DNA of 64,000 nt, from NCBI GenBank assembly GCA_030692685.1, contig JAUXZO010000209.1:16772-80771 (forward strand), in the 5' to 3' direction. Under the pieces are notes generated by a model. The model saw only the letters and a list, made by a program, of their open reading frames with translations, had not been told where the DNA came from and did not search any database. Numbering within the stretch: position 1 is the first letter of the stretch; each line of letters opens with the position of its first letter. Below, piece by piece: positions 1-7,706 of this stretch. The position numbers and the translations under genes were made by a program. This stretch comes from Acidovorax sp. GTDB lineage: Bacteria; Pseudomonadota; Gammaproteobacteria; Burkholderiales; Burkholderiaceae_C.

Positions 1-195
1 CCAGGCCTCCCTTCGGATTTGCGTAACCTCCACCGAGACGAGTTACCGCAGTCCCTAGCGATTGCTTTGGGTGCCGTCCGCCTGGTGCTTTGGCCGGGAC
101 TGGGTAAGCAGGTCGCAACAGACGAGTGGGAAATTGACGAGCGCGAGCTTGCTCGGTTTGCGCCGCAAGACGCAGACTGCAAATTGGATACTTGA
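1..195 (+). CDS. C-terminal end of an unknown protein, cut by window edge
   Basis: Frame 1 is open from the first base to a TGA at 193-195. It encodes 64 residues with a mixed acidic and basic composition ending in DADCKLDT. Codon use is high-GC and coding-like. No domain can be recognised from this fragment. It lies upstream of the helicase region of a prophage, so it is probably an early or replication-region phage gene. The start lies outside the window. Bases 196-389 up to the next gene show no convincing frame. Confidence 0.45.
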   Translation, partial: PGLPSDLRNLHRDELPQSLAIALGAVRLVLWPGLGKQVATDEWEIDERELARFAPQDADCKLDT

Positions 196-389
196 CCCAC
201 GACTGGGCGTTGGTCAACAACCCCCGAGCGCACACCTGGTGCATTCTTCGCGAACGCGGGGATTGGGTCGGCCGCAAGGCAAGCATTCGGAACTGCACGC
301 AAAAAACAACATTCCGCCGCCCGGCTTGCCGAAAGCATCGACTTGCGCAGGATCGCAAAGTGCCTGAGCTGGCGGCTACTATTTTGCCC

Positions 390-659
390 ATGCTGCTCAC
401 CCTGCACATCATCAAGATTGAGTCCGGGGACTACCGAGCCCACGTTATGGAGGGCACGCAGCACCTGGGCATCTACGACGCTACCATCATCAAGGAATGC
501 ATCCTGCTGGCGGCCGAAAACCCACTGCCTGATCTGGCCGGCTTCCACCTCTGGTACGAGCACGTCTGCGTGGGCACTGTGTCGGCCGGTGAGATGCGCG
601 CAGACGCTGAGAGCCTCGCCAACCGGCTCATGGCGCTGTACGGGAAGTTTTTTCCTTGA
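390..659 (+). CDS. hypothetical protein, 89 aa, early phage region
   Basis: Small protein of unknown function beginning MLLTLHIIKIE and ending MALYGKFFP. The ATG at 390 is preferred over upstream GTG or TTG starts because a degenerate relative at 36233-36460 begins at the equivalent methionine and keeps the same features: IKIE, YRAHV, LG, WYE and a final RL..L.G.F. That second copy is direct evidence that this frame is a real family. The stop overlaps the TTG start option of the next gene, suggesting co-transcription. No catalytic motif is visible. Confidence 0.6.
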   Translation: MLLTLHIIKIESGDYRAHVMEGTQHLGIYDATIIKECILLAAENPLPDLAGFHLWYEHVCVGTVSAGEMRADAESLANRLMALYGKFFP

Positions 660-673
660 AGAAAGCACGCGCA

Positions 674-883
674 ATGGCAAAAATCGTAGAACGCGGGACC
701 ACCGACCACAACGGGCTGAAAGGGTATTGGGAGTTGGACTCCGATGGAACGTTGGTGGTCAGTGACTTGGCACTGGGGTGCAGAGAAACTGGAGTAGTCA
801 AAAGCGGCCCTCAGCTCCTGGCGGACGTCATGTGGCGACAGTTTCTTGACCGCCGGGGCCTATTGGCGACACCGTCGTCCTAA
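674..883 (+). CDS. hypothetical protein, 69 aa
   Basis: Starts at ATG 674, 15 bases after the previous stop; a TTG at 656 overlapping that stop is an alternative. The sequence MAKIVERGTTDHNGLKGYW begins a compact, soluble-looking protein with no membrane segment and no known motif. It sits between another small phage gene and a convergent gene on the minus strand (stop at 892). Probably an early-region phage protein; function unknown. Confidence 0.5.
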   Translation: MAKIVERGTTDHNGLKGYWELDSDGTLVVSDLALGCRETGVVKSGPQLLADVMWRQFLDRRGLLATPSS

Positions 884-891
884 AGTTTGCA

Positions 892-1167
892 TCAGTAGAA
901 GACGTCGCAGGACCATTCCTGGGCATACCAAGCGTGGTCAATGCGCTCTAGACCGGCGAAGACTATGGTCCCCGCACACACACTGATCACTTTGGGGTCG
1001 AATAGGACGCGACCCTCCTGCCCGAGGATTCTCAGCACCGGCACAGTTCGTTGCTCCCCTGGCAACTGCTCATGCTTCAGGTGCAAGTCTCCCTGCAGGC
1101 GGCGCGACGACGCAATGGGCACGCGAAGGCGACCTTCTTCTCTGGTGATGGTGACCTTTGCGCGCAC
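892..1167 (-). CDS. hypothetical protein, 91 aa
   Basis: Minus-strand gene starting MRAKVTITREEGRL. The predicted protein alternates short hydrophobic and charged stretches, as in a small beta-rich protein, and has no membrane segment or metal motif. It is convergent with the gene ending at 883, leaving only 8 bases between the two stops. Upstream at 1235-1343 is a run of hairpins that would isolate it from the next minus-strand gene. Function unknown; the call rests on an open frame with coding-like codon use. Confidence 0.5.
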   Translation of the reverse strand: MRAKVTITREEGRLRVPIASSRRLQGDLHLKHEQLPGEQRTVPVLRILGQEGRVLFDPKVISVCAGTIVFAGLERIDHAWYAQEWSCDVFY

Positions 1168-1234
1168 TGTGGAAATTTACAGTGCTTTCGCTGGCTCAGG
1201 GGTAACGGCTGAGTCGGGCGAAGGGGCAAAAAGA

Positions 1235-1253
1235 AGCCCGCACGGGGCGGGCT
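1235..1253 (-). terminator. Rho-independent terminator, minus strand
   Basis: Perfect 7-bp arms AGCCCGC/GCGGGCT around a 5-base loop. On the minus strand it is followed by TCTTTTT. It is placed to stop transcription coming from the minus-strand gene at 1357-1563. Confidence 0.6.
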
Positions 1254-1265
1254 GCAAAAGGGAGG

Positions 1266-1290
1266 TGTCGGCTGTGTTCAGTAGCCGACA
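1266..1290. other. 8-bp hairpin between two terminators
   Basis: TGTCGGCT and AGCCGACA form perfect arms around a 9-base loop. No T-run follows on either strand. It is the middle of three hairpins within 110 bases and may be part of a stacked terminator or a short structured transcript. Confidence 0.4.
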
Positions 1291-1317
1291 GGGGGATGGT
1301 AGCGGGTTTTGGGCGTG

Positions 1318-1343
1318 AAAAAGCCCGCGCTGGGCGGGCTTTT
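1318..1343. terminator. bidirectional Rho-independent terminator
   Basis: An A-run, AGCCCGC arm, short loop, GCGGGCT arm and T-run make a symmetric terminator that can act on both strands. It lies 14 bases beyond the stop of the minus-strand gene ending at 1357. Confidence 0.7.
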
Positions 1344-1356
1344 GCTGGGGGAAACC

Positions 1357-1563
1357 TTACGCCTTTTTCTTGAACTTCGGCTTGTTGGCCGGGAGTGCCA
1401 TGGGGGCGGGCGCCTGGCCCAGCAGCAAGATTTTGTCGAGTGCCGGGAGTGCGTTGGGATCCACCTTTTGGAAATAAGGCCCTGCGTTCACTGGCAACCA
1501 GACCTCTGCCATTAGCTTGCGAAACAGCGCCAAATGATCGTTGGAGTAGAGGTTGGCTGGCAC
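1357..1563 (-). CDS. hypothetical protein, 68 aa
   Basis: GTG-start minus-strand frame; the open frame continues about 21 codons further upstream without an ATG. The product ends in a lysine-rich tail (KPKFKKKA). It has no membrane segment and no known motif. A good terminator follows the stop, which argues that the gene is real. Its 5' end overlaps the start of the plus-strand gene at 1534 by 30 bases, so one of the two starts is probably misplaced. Function unknown. Confidence 0.45.
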   Translation of the reverse strand: MPANLYSNDHLALFRKLMAEVWLPVNAGPYFQKVDPNALPALDKILLLGQAPAPMALPANKPKFKKKA

Positions 1564-1863
1564 CGCTCGGCCATCGGGGAAAGTGTGCTCGTACTTTGGC
1601 AGACAGGCAAGCGCTGGGCTTGGGTTCTAAGCGCGAAACACGAGCACGGTGAGCGGGTGGGGCAGAGGCTAGCAACGACCGTGGACGAGGGGGTAGCATG
1701 GTTCGCACGCTACTTCGGCTATGCCGCACAAAGCGACTTCCTCAACGGAGCGAGTGGACGGTTCACTGGTTGCGAAATCGGGTGGCTGATGAACGCCACC
1801 AACTTCGAGAAGGTGCTGTCAGGCAAGTACCACGGCGAGCAGCGGGAGGCGGCCCATGCGTGA
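1534..1863 (+). CDS. hypothetical protein, 109 aa, upstream of helicase
   Basis: Soluble-looking protein with aromatic-rich stretches (GKRWAWVL, AWFARYFGYA) and a C-terminus that overlaps the start of the DnaB-type helicase by 8 bases. The overlap indicates translational coupling and a common operon, so a role in phage DNA replication or its control is plausible but not shown. The N-terminus overlaps a divergent gene, so the true start may be downstream of 1534. No recognised domain. Confidence 0.5.
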   Translation: MIVGVEVGWHRSAIGESVLVLWQTGKRWAWVLSAKHEHGERVGQRLATTVDEGVAWFARYFGYAAQSDFLNGASGRFTGCEIGWLMNATNFEKVLSGKYHGEQREAAHA

Positions 1864-3229
1864 CCAACCGCGGCTCATCGTTCCCGTAAACCTGGAGGCA
1901 GAGTCCTCATTGTTGGGCGGCCTGATCCGCTACCCCGATGTCATCACGCGAGTGCAGGGCCTCAGCCCTGAGGCTTTCTATCACCCGCAGCACATGGAGA
2001 TATTCCGAGCCGTGCAGCGGTTGTTTTCCAGCGGGCAGCCAATCGAAGCTATCGCGGTCAGCGTGAACATGCAGGCGCATGGTGTCGAGATCAGCATTGA
2101 GGACATCGAAAGCCTTTCGGCAGCGGCGCCTGGGCCTGCGAGTGTCCGGATGCTGGCCGGCGCGGTGATGGACTGCCACCGCCTGCGCCAGTTGATGGAG
2201 GTGGGAAGGGAGATCGGTGAGCTGGCAATGACCCCGGGGCACAACTTCGCAGAGCAGGTGGACAAGGCCCAAATGCTGCTCGCGAAAGTGGCCACAGTGC
2301 GCAGCAGGAGCGACCCCAAGGCCATCGCCGAGTCGCTGGTCGATTACCTCGCGGTGCTCCACGATCTGAGCGAGGGAAAGAACCCCGCCATTCGGACCGG
2401 CATCGGAGGCCTGGATGACATGCTCAACGGCGGGCTTCGCCGCGGCGAACTGATGGTGATCGGAGCGCGCCCGAAGCATGGCAAGACCGCACTTTCACTC
2501 ACTATGGCCCGGAACATGGCCCGCGAGCACGGGGTGCTGTTCCTCAGCCAGGAGATGAACATCATCCAGCTGATGCACCGGCACACTGCAGCGAGCGGCG
2601 GTGTCGATCTGGGGCGGATCCTGGCCGCCAAGCCCGAGGACGCTGGGATGTGGTCTGGGGTTACCGAGGCTGCGGGCAAGCTGGGCGGGCTGAAGCTGTA
2701 CCACGACCAGCAAGGCCAGCTCACACTGATGGACATCCGCCGAAAAGCGCTCAAGGTCAAACGTGCTGCCGGGCTTGACGTGCTGTTCATCGACTTCCTG
2801 CAGCTGATGGCTGGAGGCGGCGAGGAGAGCCGAAATCGTGAGCTGGACGTGATCGTCAATGGCATCAAGGCGATGGCCATGGACCTTGATTTCGCGGTGG
2901 TCCTGCTGAGCCAGATGAGCCGCAAGGCCGACGAGCACTACGGCCGGCCACAGATGACCCACCTGCGCGACTCCGGCGCCATCGAAGCGGCTGCAGACCA
3001 GGTTGCGCTTCTGTTCAACGACTGGGCCCACCCGATGAGCAAGAAGCTCGACAAGTTCAAGGGGTTCTGCGAACTGGAGGTTGTTGCCCACCGCAATGGC
3101 CCCCAGGGCCTCGTTCCACTGCGCCTCATCGGCGAGTACCAGCAGATCGGAGACTGGATGGGCGAAGTCCCCAAGCGGCTAGATGGCTCCGACAAGGCCA
3201 TGACGCGGCGCGCGCCCAGCAACATTTGA
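1856..3229 (+). CDS. dnaB: phage DnaB-type replicative DNA helicase
   Basis: 457 residues, the normal size for the family. The N-terminal DnaB domain (about 10-110) contains AESSLLGGLI and the usual helical hairpin. The RecA-like C-terminal domain has Walker A GARPKHGKT at 203-211, Walker B LDVLFIDFLQL near 308-317, the LSQMSR motif near 351, and the arginine-finger segment RDSGAIEAAADQV at 371-383. The protein forms a hexameric ring that unwinds DNA 5' to 3' at the fork. Walker A has KH where cellular DnaB usually has SM, in line with a phage-specific copy. The next gene follows 13 bases downstream. I see no separate loader or primase in the window. Confidence 0.92.
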   Translation: MRDQPRLIVPVNLEAESSLLGGLIRYPDVITRVQGLSPEAFYHPQHMEIFRAVQRLFSSGQPIEAIAVSVNMQAHGVEISIEDIESLSAAAPGPASVRMLAGAVMDCHRLRQLMEVGREIGELAMTPGHNFAEQVDKAQMLLAKVATVRSRSDPKAIAESLVDYLAVLHDLSEGKNPAIRTGIGGLDDMLNGGLRRGELMVIGARPKHGKTALSLTMARNMAREHGVLFLSQEMNIIQLMHRHTAASGGVDLGRILAAKPEDAGMWSGVTEAAGKLGGLKLYHDQQGQLTLMDIRRKALKVKRAAGLDVLFIDFLQLMAGGGEESRNRELDVIVNGIKAMAMDLDFAVVLLSQMSRKADEHYGRPQMTHLRDSGAIEAAADQVALLFNDWAHPMSKKLDKFKGFCELEVVAHRNGPQGLVPLRLIGEYQQIGDWMGEVPKRLDGSDKAMTRRAPSNI

Positions 3230-3242
3230 GGGAGACCCACCC

Positions 3243-3812
3243 ATGAACACAGCCACCGCCGAAATGCCAACCGACGAACTCACGCCCCCCGCCCACGAAA
3301 CTGCGGCTGCCCACGCCGAGCGCCGTTCCAGCAGAGACATGGTCTTGGAAGCCATCATGGAGCTGACCGACAGTGAGATGTCATCAAAGACCCCCGACCT
3401 CGTCCGGGTCACCGGGTTGTCCCACACCGTCGTCCACGACAGCATCAAGGTGCTCAAGCAGCGCGGCCAGATCTACAGCGACAACGGCGCCTTCTTCGTG
3501 TGCAGCGAGCACCAGCCCGCCCAGCCGGTCTATCACACGGCCATGCCCGATGGGATCATCAAGCTGGAGAAGGGTGACCAGATCCTGACCCTGAATCCGC
3601 GCGAGGCACGCGCCGTGGCCAGGACCATGGGAGGTATCGTGGAGCAGGCCGCCTCCATCGTGCTGCACCACCGCCAGGACGAGCTGCAGGCCCAGCTACG
3701 CCGGATGCAGCGCCAGGTGGAGAAGGTGGAGGATGCGCTGGCCGAGGCCAATAAGCTGAGCGCTCAGGTGTCGCAGGACCTCAAGGAGCTACGGGGTGAG
3801 TTGGGTGGCTGA
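3243..3812 (+). CDS. winged-helix DNA-binding protein with C-terminal coiled coil
   Basis: 189 residues. Positions 28-90 read as a winged helix-turn-helix (MVLEAIMEL, TPDLVRVTGLSHTVVHDSIKVL, then a wing around RGQIYSDNGAFF). Positions 135-187 form a long charged coiled coil. The gene starts 13 bases after the helicase stop with a GGGAG ribosome site, so it is in the same operon. A replication accessory or early-late transcription regulator are both possible. Its 3' end overlaps the convergent minus-strand gene by 32 bases, giving potential antisense interference. Confidence 0.65.
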   Translation: MNTATAEMPTDELTPPAHETAAAHAERRSSRDMVLEAIMELTDSEMSSKTPDLVRVTGLSHTVVHDSIKVLKQRGQIYSDNGAFFVCSEHQPAQPVYHTAMPDGIIKLEKGDQILTLNPREARAVARTMGGIVEQAASIVLHHRQDELQAQLRRMQRQVEKVEDALAEANKLSAQVSQDLKELRGELGG

Positions 3813-4611
3813 CTGTCAGCCAGGCCATGCCTCCCTGTAGCTCAGGCTCTGTTTCCAGAGTTGGCGTCAGCCGAAGTTCGGCAAGCCGCTTAAGAACGAC
3901 GCTTCCATCATCCGACGATATTATTCCGTTGTACGAAACCTGGAATTCACCCAGAGAAGCGCTTGTCGCGCCAATTGCTTCACGCAGGGCCTTTAAAAAG
4001 GGTTCTGGATCCTGTTTCTCTTCTTCCGGCGCTTTGGCCGCCCGCCGATTACCAGCCACAGAAGAGAGCGCTTCGCGGAACTTCTTGTTTGCCTCAGTTT
4101 GCTGCCAAACTGGTCTCAACGTCGAGGCGACAATTGCACATTTAGCAAGGCAGACGGCCTCTTTTGTTTTCTCAACGTCATCTAGGAACAGTGGCGCATG
4201 GAATGGCATTCGGCCCGGCGAGGGGTCGAAGACGGCAAAGAGCGCGAAAGCATTCTGTCCAAGGGCTCTTAACAAATGGCTACGAGCGTATGGAATGAAG
4301 GCGTCCAAATAGCTGTCCAGCCGGTACTCGCAATCCCGCACAGGGTCGGGACATAGCGAATTCGCAGTCGCATGGAACGTAGCAGTGACAAAGACGGCTT
4401 CGCCAGCCATTGAAACCGCGCCAAAACCATACGTCGCTGAGCGCGTAACCTCGACCTTGTGGAAGACTGGTGCTACAGAACCAGACCGCCCGTAGTGCTG
4501 GCTGTCATCGTCGTCTTCCCCGTACTGCGAACCGCCGCGAGAGCTGTGGTAGGCGTCGTTGTTGGGGTTGAGTTGGTTGGATCTATTGTCCGAGTTGGAT
4601 TTGTTTGACAT
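3781..4611 (-). CDS. hypothetical protein, 276 aa, with disordered N-terminus
   Basis: Residues 1-45 are low-complexity (Asn/Ser/Asp/Gly rich, with a DDDD run). The rest is a folded alpha/beta protein with conserved-looking cysteines around LCPDPVRDCEYR. No membrane segment or known catalytic motif. It lies in a small leftward block with the membrane protein at 4672-4977, between the early and late phage modules, a typical place for accessory (moron) genes. Function unknown. Confidence 0.6.
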   Translation of the reverse strand: MSNKSNSDNRSNQLNPNNDAYHSSRGGSQYGEDDDDSQHYGRSGSVAPVFHKVEVTRSATYGFGAVSMAGEAVFVTATFHATANSLCPDPVRDCEYRLDSYLDAFIPYARSHLLRALGQNAFALFAVFDPSPGRMPFHAPLFLDDVEKTKEAVCLAKCAIVASTLRPVWQQTEANKKFREALSSVAGNRRAAKAPEEEKQDPEPFLKALREAIGATSASLGEFQVSYNGIISSDDGSVVLKRLAELRLTPTLETEPELQGGMAWLTVSHPTHPVAP

Positions 4612-4671
4612 TTGTCTTCTGGTCTTTTGAGTGGGTCTGAGCAGTAAACGCCCGTGAAACTTGCGGGCAGG

Positions 4672-4977
4672 CTACCAGCCGTAGGTCTTGTAGTGGTCGG
4701 CGTCGCGCTGGTGGTCGCCATGCACTTCATCGCGGTACAGCCTCCAACAACCCGCAATCCCCAAAAAGCAGGCGACCACCAGAGGTCCGATGGCCGTGTA
4801 GTACATCCCCACCGGCATGTTCACTGAGCCACCGGGAGAGAATTCGGCAATTACGTCGAAGATTGAGGGAATGACCCAGGCGAAACACATGAATACAGCA
4901 GATGCCGCGAAGTACAGCAGACCTCGCCATTTGCCGTAGTGAACAGCCAACTTGCCAGAATCCAAAAGAAAAAGCAT
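4672..4977 (-). CDS. small two-helix membrane protein
   Basis: 101 residues with two membrane segments (about 19-44 and 58-80), short charged ends and a His/Asp-rich C-terminus. An AGAGGGACT stretch precedes the ATG. It is divergent from the terminase operon and may share the 105-base intergenic promoter region. Possible roles include holin-like pore formation or superinfection exclusion. Two-helix holins are usual in size and topology, but nothing in the sequence decides it. Confidence 0.55.
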   Translation of the reverse strand: MLFLLDSGKLAVHYGKWRGLLYFAASAVFMCFAWVIPSIFDVIAEFSPGGSVNMPVGMYYTAIGPLVVACFLGIAGCWRLYRDEVHGDHQRDADHYKTYGW

Positions 4978-5032
4978 GGGAGTCCCTCTTGTGTAGGTAT
5001 TGCTGGCCTATGTTACCGCCGCCCTAAGTAAC

Positions 5033-5046
5033 CCCCAGTAGGGTTT
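5033..5046 (+). promoter_or_regulatory. shared 14-base motif upstream of terminase operon
   Basis: CCCCAGTAGGGTTT occurs here, 50 bases before the terminase small-subunit start, and again exactly at 18925-18938, 47 bases before the giant gene. A 13/14 match is at 10539-10552. The core CCC-AGTA-GGG is a small inverted repeat. Position before two late transcription units suggests a phage-specific promoter or activator site. Confidence 0.45.
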
Positions 5047-5062
5047 CCGCATTCCACGCGCG

Positions 5063-5079
5063 CACGGAATCATTCCGTG
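5063..5079 (+). promoter_or_regulatory. perfect inverted repeat just upstream of terminase start
   Basis: CACGGAA-TCA-TTCCGTG, perfect 7-base arms, ending 3 bases before the ATG at 5083. Its placement over the ribosome-binding region suggests an operator or translational control hairpin; no standard Shine-Dalgarno is visible. Confidence 0.45.
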
Positions 5080-5082
5080 TAA

Positions 5083-6132
5083 ATGGAAACTGGCAACCGA
5101 AAGAAGTCCAAAGCAGCACCTAGCACCAAGGCGGGAAGCAAGGCTGCGCCCGCGTCCACGGTCAACTGGGCGGGGGTGAAGAAGGCGTACTGCGGTAGCC
5201 ACAAGTCCACCCGCTCCATCGGCAAGGAATTCAGCGTCTCTCACACCATGGTGGCCAAGCGCGCGGCGGCCCAAGGCTGGGTGCGGCCCGCCAAGGAAGA
5301 GAAGGCCAAGCCGGAGCCAAAGGCCAGGGGCATCAAAACGCGCCCGCCAGCGCCCGGCCTTGTCGTGGCGGAAGGTCTCGACGCAAGGGAACAGCGCTTT
5401 GTCGACGAGTACCTTGTGGACCAGAACGGTAGCCAGGCATACATGCGTGCCGTACCAGGGACGGCCGAGAAGACTGCTCGGACCATGGCCTCCCGCCTGT
5501 TGGCAAGAGTGGACGTGCAGGCGGCGCTCCAGACGGGCCGGGCCGCCCTGCAAGAGCGCACCCAGGTAACAGCAGCCCGAGTGGTGCAGGAGATCGCCCT
5601 GATCGCCTTTGCCGACCCCCGCGAGTTGGTCGAGACCAAGGTCGGCTGCTGCCGGCACTGCTGGGGCACCAACTTCAAGCGCCAGCGCACCCAGGTGCAG
5701 CGTGATGCCGACTTCGAGCGGTGGCGCCTGAAGGCCAAGGACGGCGAGGAATTCGACGAGGAGGGCGGCACAGGCTACAACCCCCACCGCGCGCCACACC
5801 CAGAATGCATCGAGTGCTGCGGTGATGGCGTCTCGCGTGAGGTTGTCAAGGACACCCGCTACCTGAGCCCGGCCGCTGCAGCGCTGTATGCGGGCGTGAG
5901 GCGCACCAAGGACGGCATTCAGGTGCTCACCCAGGACAAGGGCGCGGCGCTGGAGCGGTTGGCCAGGCACCTGGGCATATTCGAGAAGGACAACGGACAG
6001 CGGAACGACCCGCTGGCGCTGCGCACGCTGACGGACGCTGAGCGGGCCGTGCGGCTGAACAAGCTGCTCTCTGGCGACCCCACCTTGGCCTGCGCCCTGG
6101 CGGTGTTTCTGTCCCCGGGAGAGGGAGCATGA
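5083..6132 (+). CDS. phage terminase small subunit with zinc-binding insert
   Basis: 349 residues, long for a small terminase. Residues 27-65 contain a helix-turn-helix (STRSIGKEFSVSHTMVAKRAA). Residues 100-180 match the small-terminase core (REQRFVDEYLVDQNGSQAYMRAV, then TARTMASRLLARVDVQAAL and the FADPREL segment). Residues 189-246 add a Cys cluster, CCRHC and ECIECC, that looks like a zinc ribbon split by a charged loop. The protein binds packaging sites on phage DNA and delivers it to the large subunit. It overlaps the large subunit by 4 bases (ATGA). Confidence 0.85.
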   Translation: METGNRKKSKAAPSTKAGSKAAPASTVNWAGVKKAYCGSHKSTRSIGKEFSVSHTMVAKRAAAQGWVRPAKEEKAKPEPKARGIKTRPPAPGLVVAEGLDAREQRFVDEYLVDQNGSQAYMRAVPGTAEKTARTMASRLLARVDVQAALQTGRAALQERTQVTAARVVQEIALIAFADPRELVETKVGCCRHCWGTNFKRQRTQVQRDADFERWRLKAKDGEEFDEEGGTGYNPHRAPHPECIECCGDGVSREVVKDTRYLSPAAAALYAGVRRTKDGIQVLTQDKGAALERLARHLGIFEKDNGQRNDPLALRTLTDAERAVRLNKLLSGDPTLACALAVFLSPGEGA

Positions 6133-7706
6133 TGGCTCGCCCTGTCGTCCCCAGCACGGCCATGATGATGGCCAAGATGCAGACGCTGACGGCCGAGCAG
6201 CGCGCAGCCTTGGACTTGTTTCTGCTCACGGCGAACCCTGCCATCTGGGTGCCACAGGACGGCCCACAGTCGGAGGCTTACTTCAGCCAGGCCGACATCG
6301 TGTTCTACGGTGGCTCAGCTGGCGGCGGCAAGACCGACCTGCTGCTGGGCCTCAGCCTCACGGTGCAGGAGCACAGCATCATCTTCCGGCGCGAGGCCGT
6401 GCAGCTCATCGGCCTGGAAGAGCGCATGACCAAGATCCTGGGCACGCGCAACGGCTACAACGGCACCGACCACATCTGGCGTCTGCCCGGTGCGCGTGTG
6501 CTGGAGCTGGGGAGCGTGCAGTTGCCGGGAGACTGGATCAAGTATCAGGGCCGCCCGCACGACCTGAAGGCCTTCGACGAGATCTGCCATTTCACTGAGA
6601 TGCAGTTCCGAACGCTGATCGGTTGGAAGCGCACTGACAACCCGAAGGTGCGGCAGCGCGTGGTGTGCGCCGGTAACCCGCCTACCGAGCCCGAAGGCGA
6701 GTGGGTCAAGCGCTTCTGGGCGCCGTGGCTCGACCCGCACCACCCGAACCCGGCCAAGTTTGGGGAGCTGCGCTGGTTCGTCATGAACGAGAAGGGCGAG
6801 GACCAAGAGGTGCCCGGGCCGGAACCTGTGATGGTGGGGGGCGAGCTGATGCAGCCGCTCAGCCGAACCTTCATTCCAAGCTCCGTCGACGACAACCTGT
6901 TCCTGGTCTCGACCGGCTACAAGGCCACGCTGCAGGCGCTGCCCGAGCCGCTGCGCTCGCAGATGCTGCGCGGCGACTTCAATGCGGGCACTGCTGACCC
7001 GGCGTGGCAGCTGATCCCCACGGACTGGCTCAAGGCGGCTCAGGCCAGGTGGAAGCCACGCGCGGCCAAAGGCGTGATGACTGCCCTGGGCCTGGACCCC
7101 GCCCGTGGAGGCATCGACAAGACCTGTGCCGCTCGCCGACATGGCCAGTGGTTCGACGAGCTGGTATCTGCGCCAGGCGCTGTGACGAAGGACGGACCGA
7201 CCACTGCGGGGTTCGTGGTGCCGCTGGTGCGTGATGGGGCGCCCATCGCAGTGGACGGCATCGGCATCGGGTCGAGCGCGCTGGACTTCATTGCCGGCCT
7301 GGGCCTGAACGTGCATTCCGTGATCGGCTCCGAAGGCAGCACCCTGCGCGACAAGGCTGGCCAGATGCGCTTCCGCAACAAGCGCGCCGAGATGTATTGG
7401 CGCCTGCGCGAAGCCTTGGACCCCACAGCAGCTGACCCTATCGACCTTCCACCCGACGCTGAACTGCTCGCCGACCTGGCTGCCGTTCGCTACAAGGTCG
7501 TGACCATGGGGCAGTACGCGGCCATCCAGATCCGCAGCAAAGACGAAATCCGCGAAGTGCTGGGCCGCAGCCCGGACAAAGGCGACTCCGTGGCCATGAC
7601 CTTCGCGGCCGACATTCCCAAACCCGAGCCCAAGCCTCGGGCCAAGAGCTGGCGAGATCGTCTCGCAGCCTCTGGTTCCGAGCACTGGGACCAAGCGACT
7701 GCATGA
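6129..7706 (+). CDS. phage terminase large subunit
   Basis: 525 residues. ATPase domain: Walker A GGSAGGGKT at 61-69 and Walker B-like LKAFDEICHF at 146-155, followed by the coupling segment VRQRVVCAGNPP. The nuclease domain begins at GLDPARGGIDKT, supplying the first metal-binding Asp; a later acidic pair sits in RSPDKGDSVAMTF near the C-terminus. It drives ATP-dependent DNA packaging into the prohead and cuts the DNA. ATGA overlaps link it to both neighbours, so small terminase, large terminase and portal form one translational unit. Confidence 0.93.
   Translation: MMARPVVPSTAMMMAKMQTLTAEQRAALDLFLLTANPAIWVPQDGPQSEAYFSQADIVFYGGSAGGGKTDLLLGLSLTVQEHSIIFRREAVQLIGLEERMTKILGTRNGYNGTDHIWRLPGARVLELGSVQLPGDWIKYQGRPHDLKAFDEICHFTEMQFRTLIGWKRTDNPKVRQRVVCAGNPPTEPEGEWVKRFWAPWLDPHHPNPAKFGELRWFVMNEKGEDQEVPGPEPVMVGGELMQPLSRTFIPSSVDDNLFLVSTGYKATLQALPEPLRSQMLRGDFNAGTADPAWQLIPTDWLKAAQARWKPRAAKGVMTALGLDPARGGIDKTCAARRHGQWFDELVSAPGAVTKDGPTTAGFVVPLVRDGAPIAVDGIGIGSSALDFIAGLGLNVHSVIGSEGSTLRDKAGQMRFRNKRAEMYWRLREALDPTAADPIDLPPDAELLADLAAVRYKVVTMGQYAAIQIRSKDEIREVLGRSPDKGDSVAMTFAADIPKPEPKPRAKSWRDRLAASGSEHWDQATA

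Noticed and set aside
6315..7694. Long open frame (about 460 codons) on the minus strand opposite the large terminase
   Set aside because: Mirror frame caused by the codon bias of the terminase gene; the product is His/Val/Leu/Arg-rich with no motif, while the plus strand encodes a clear terminase.
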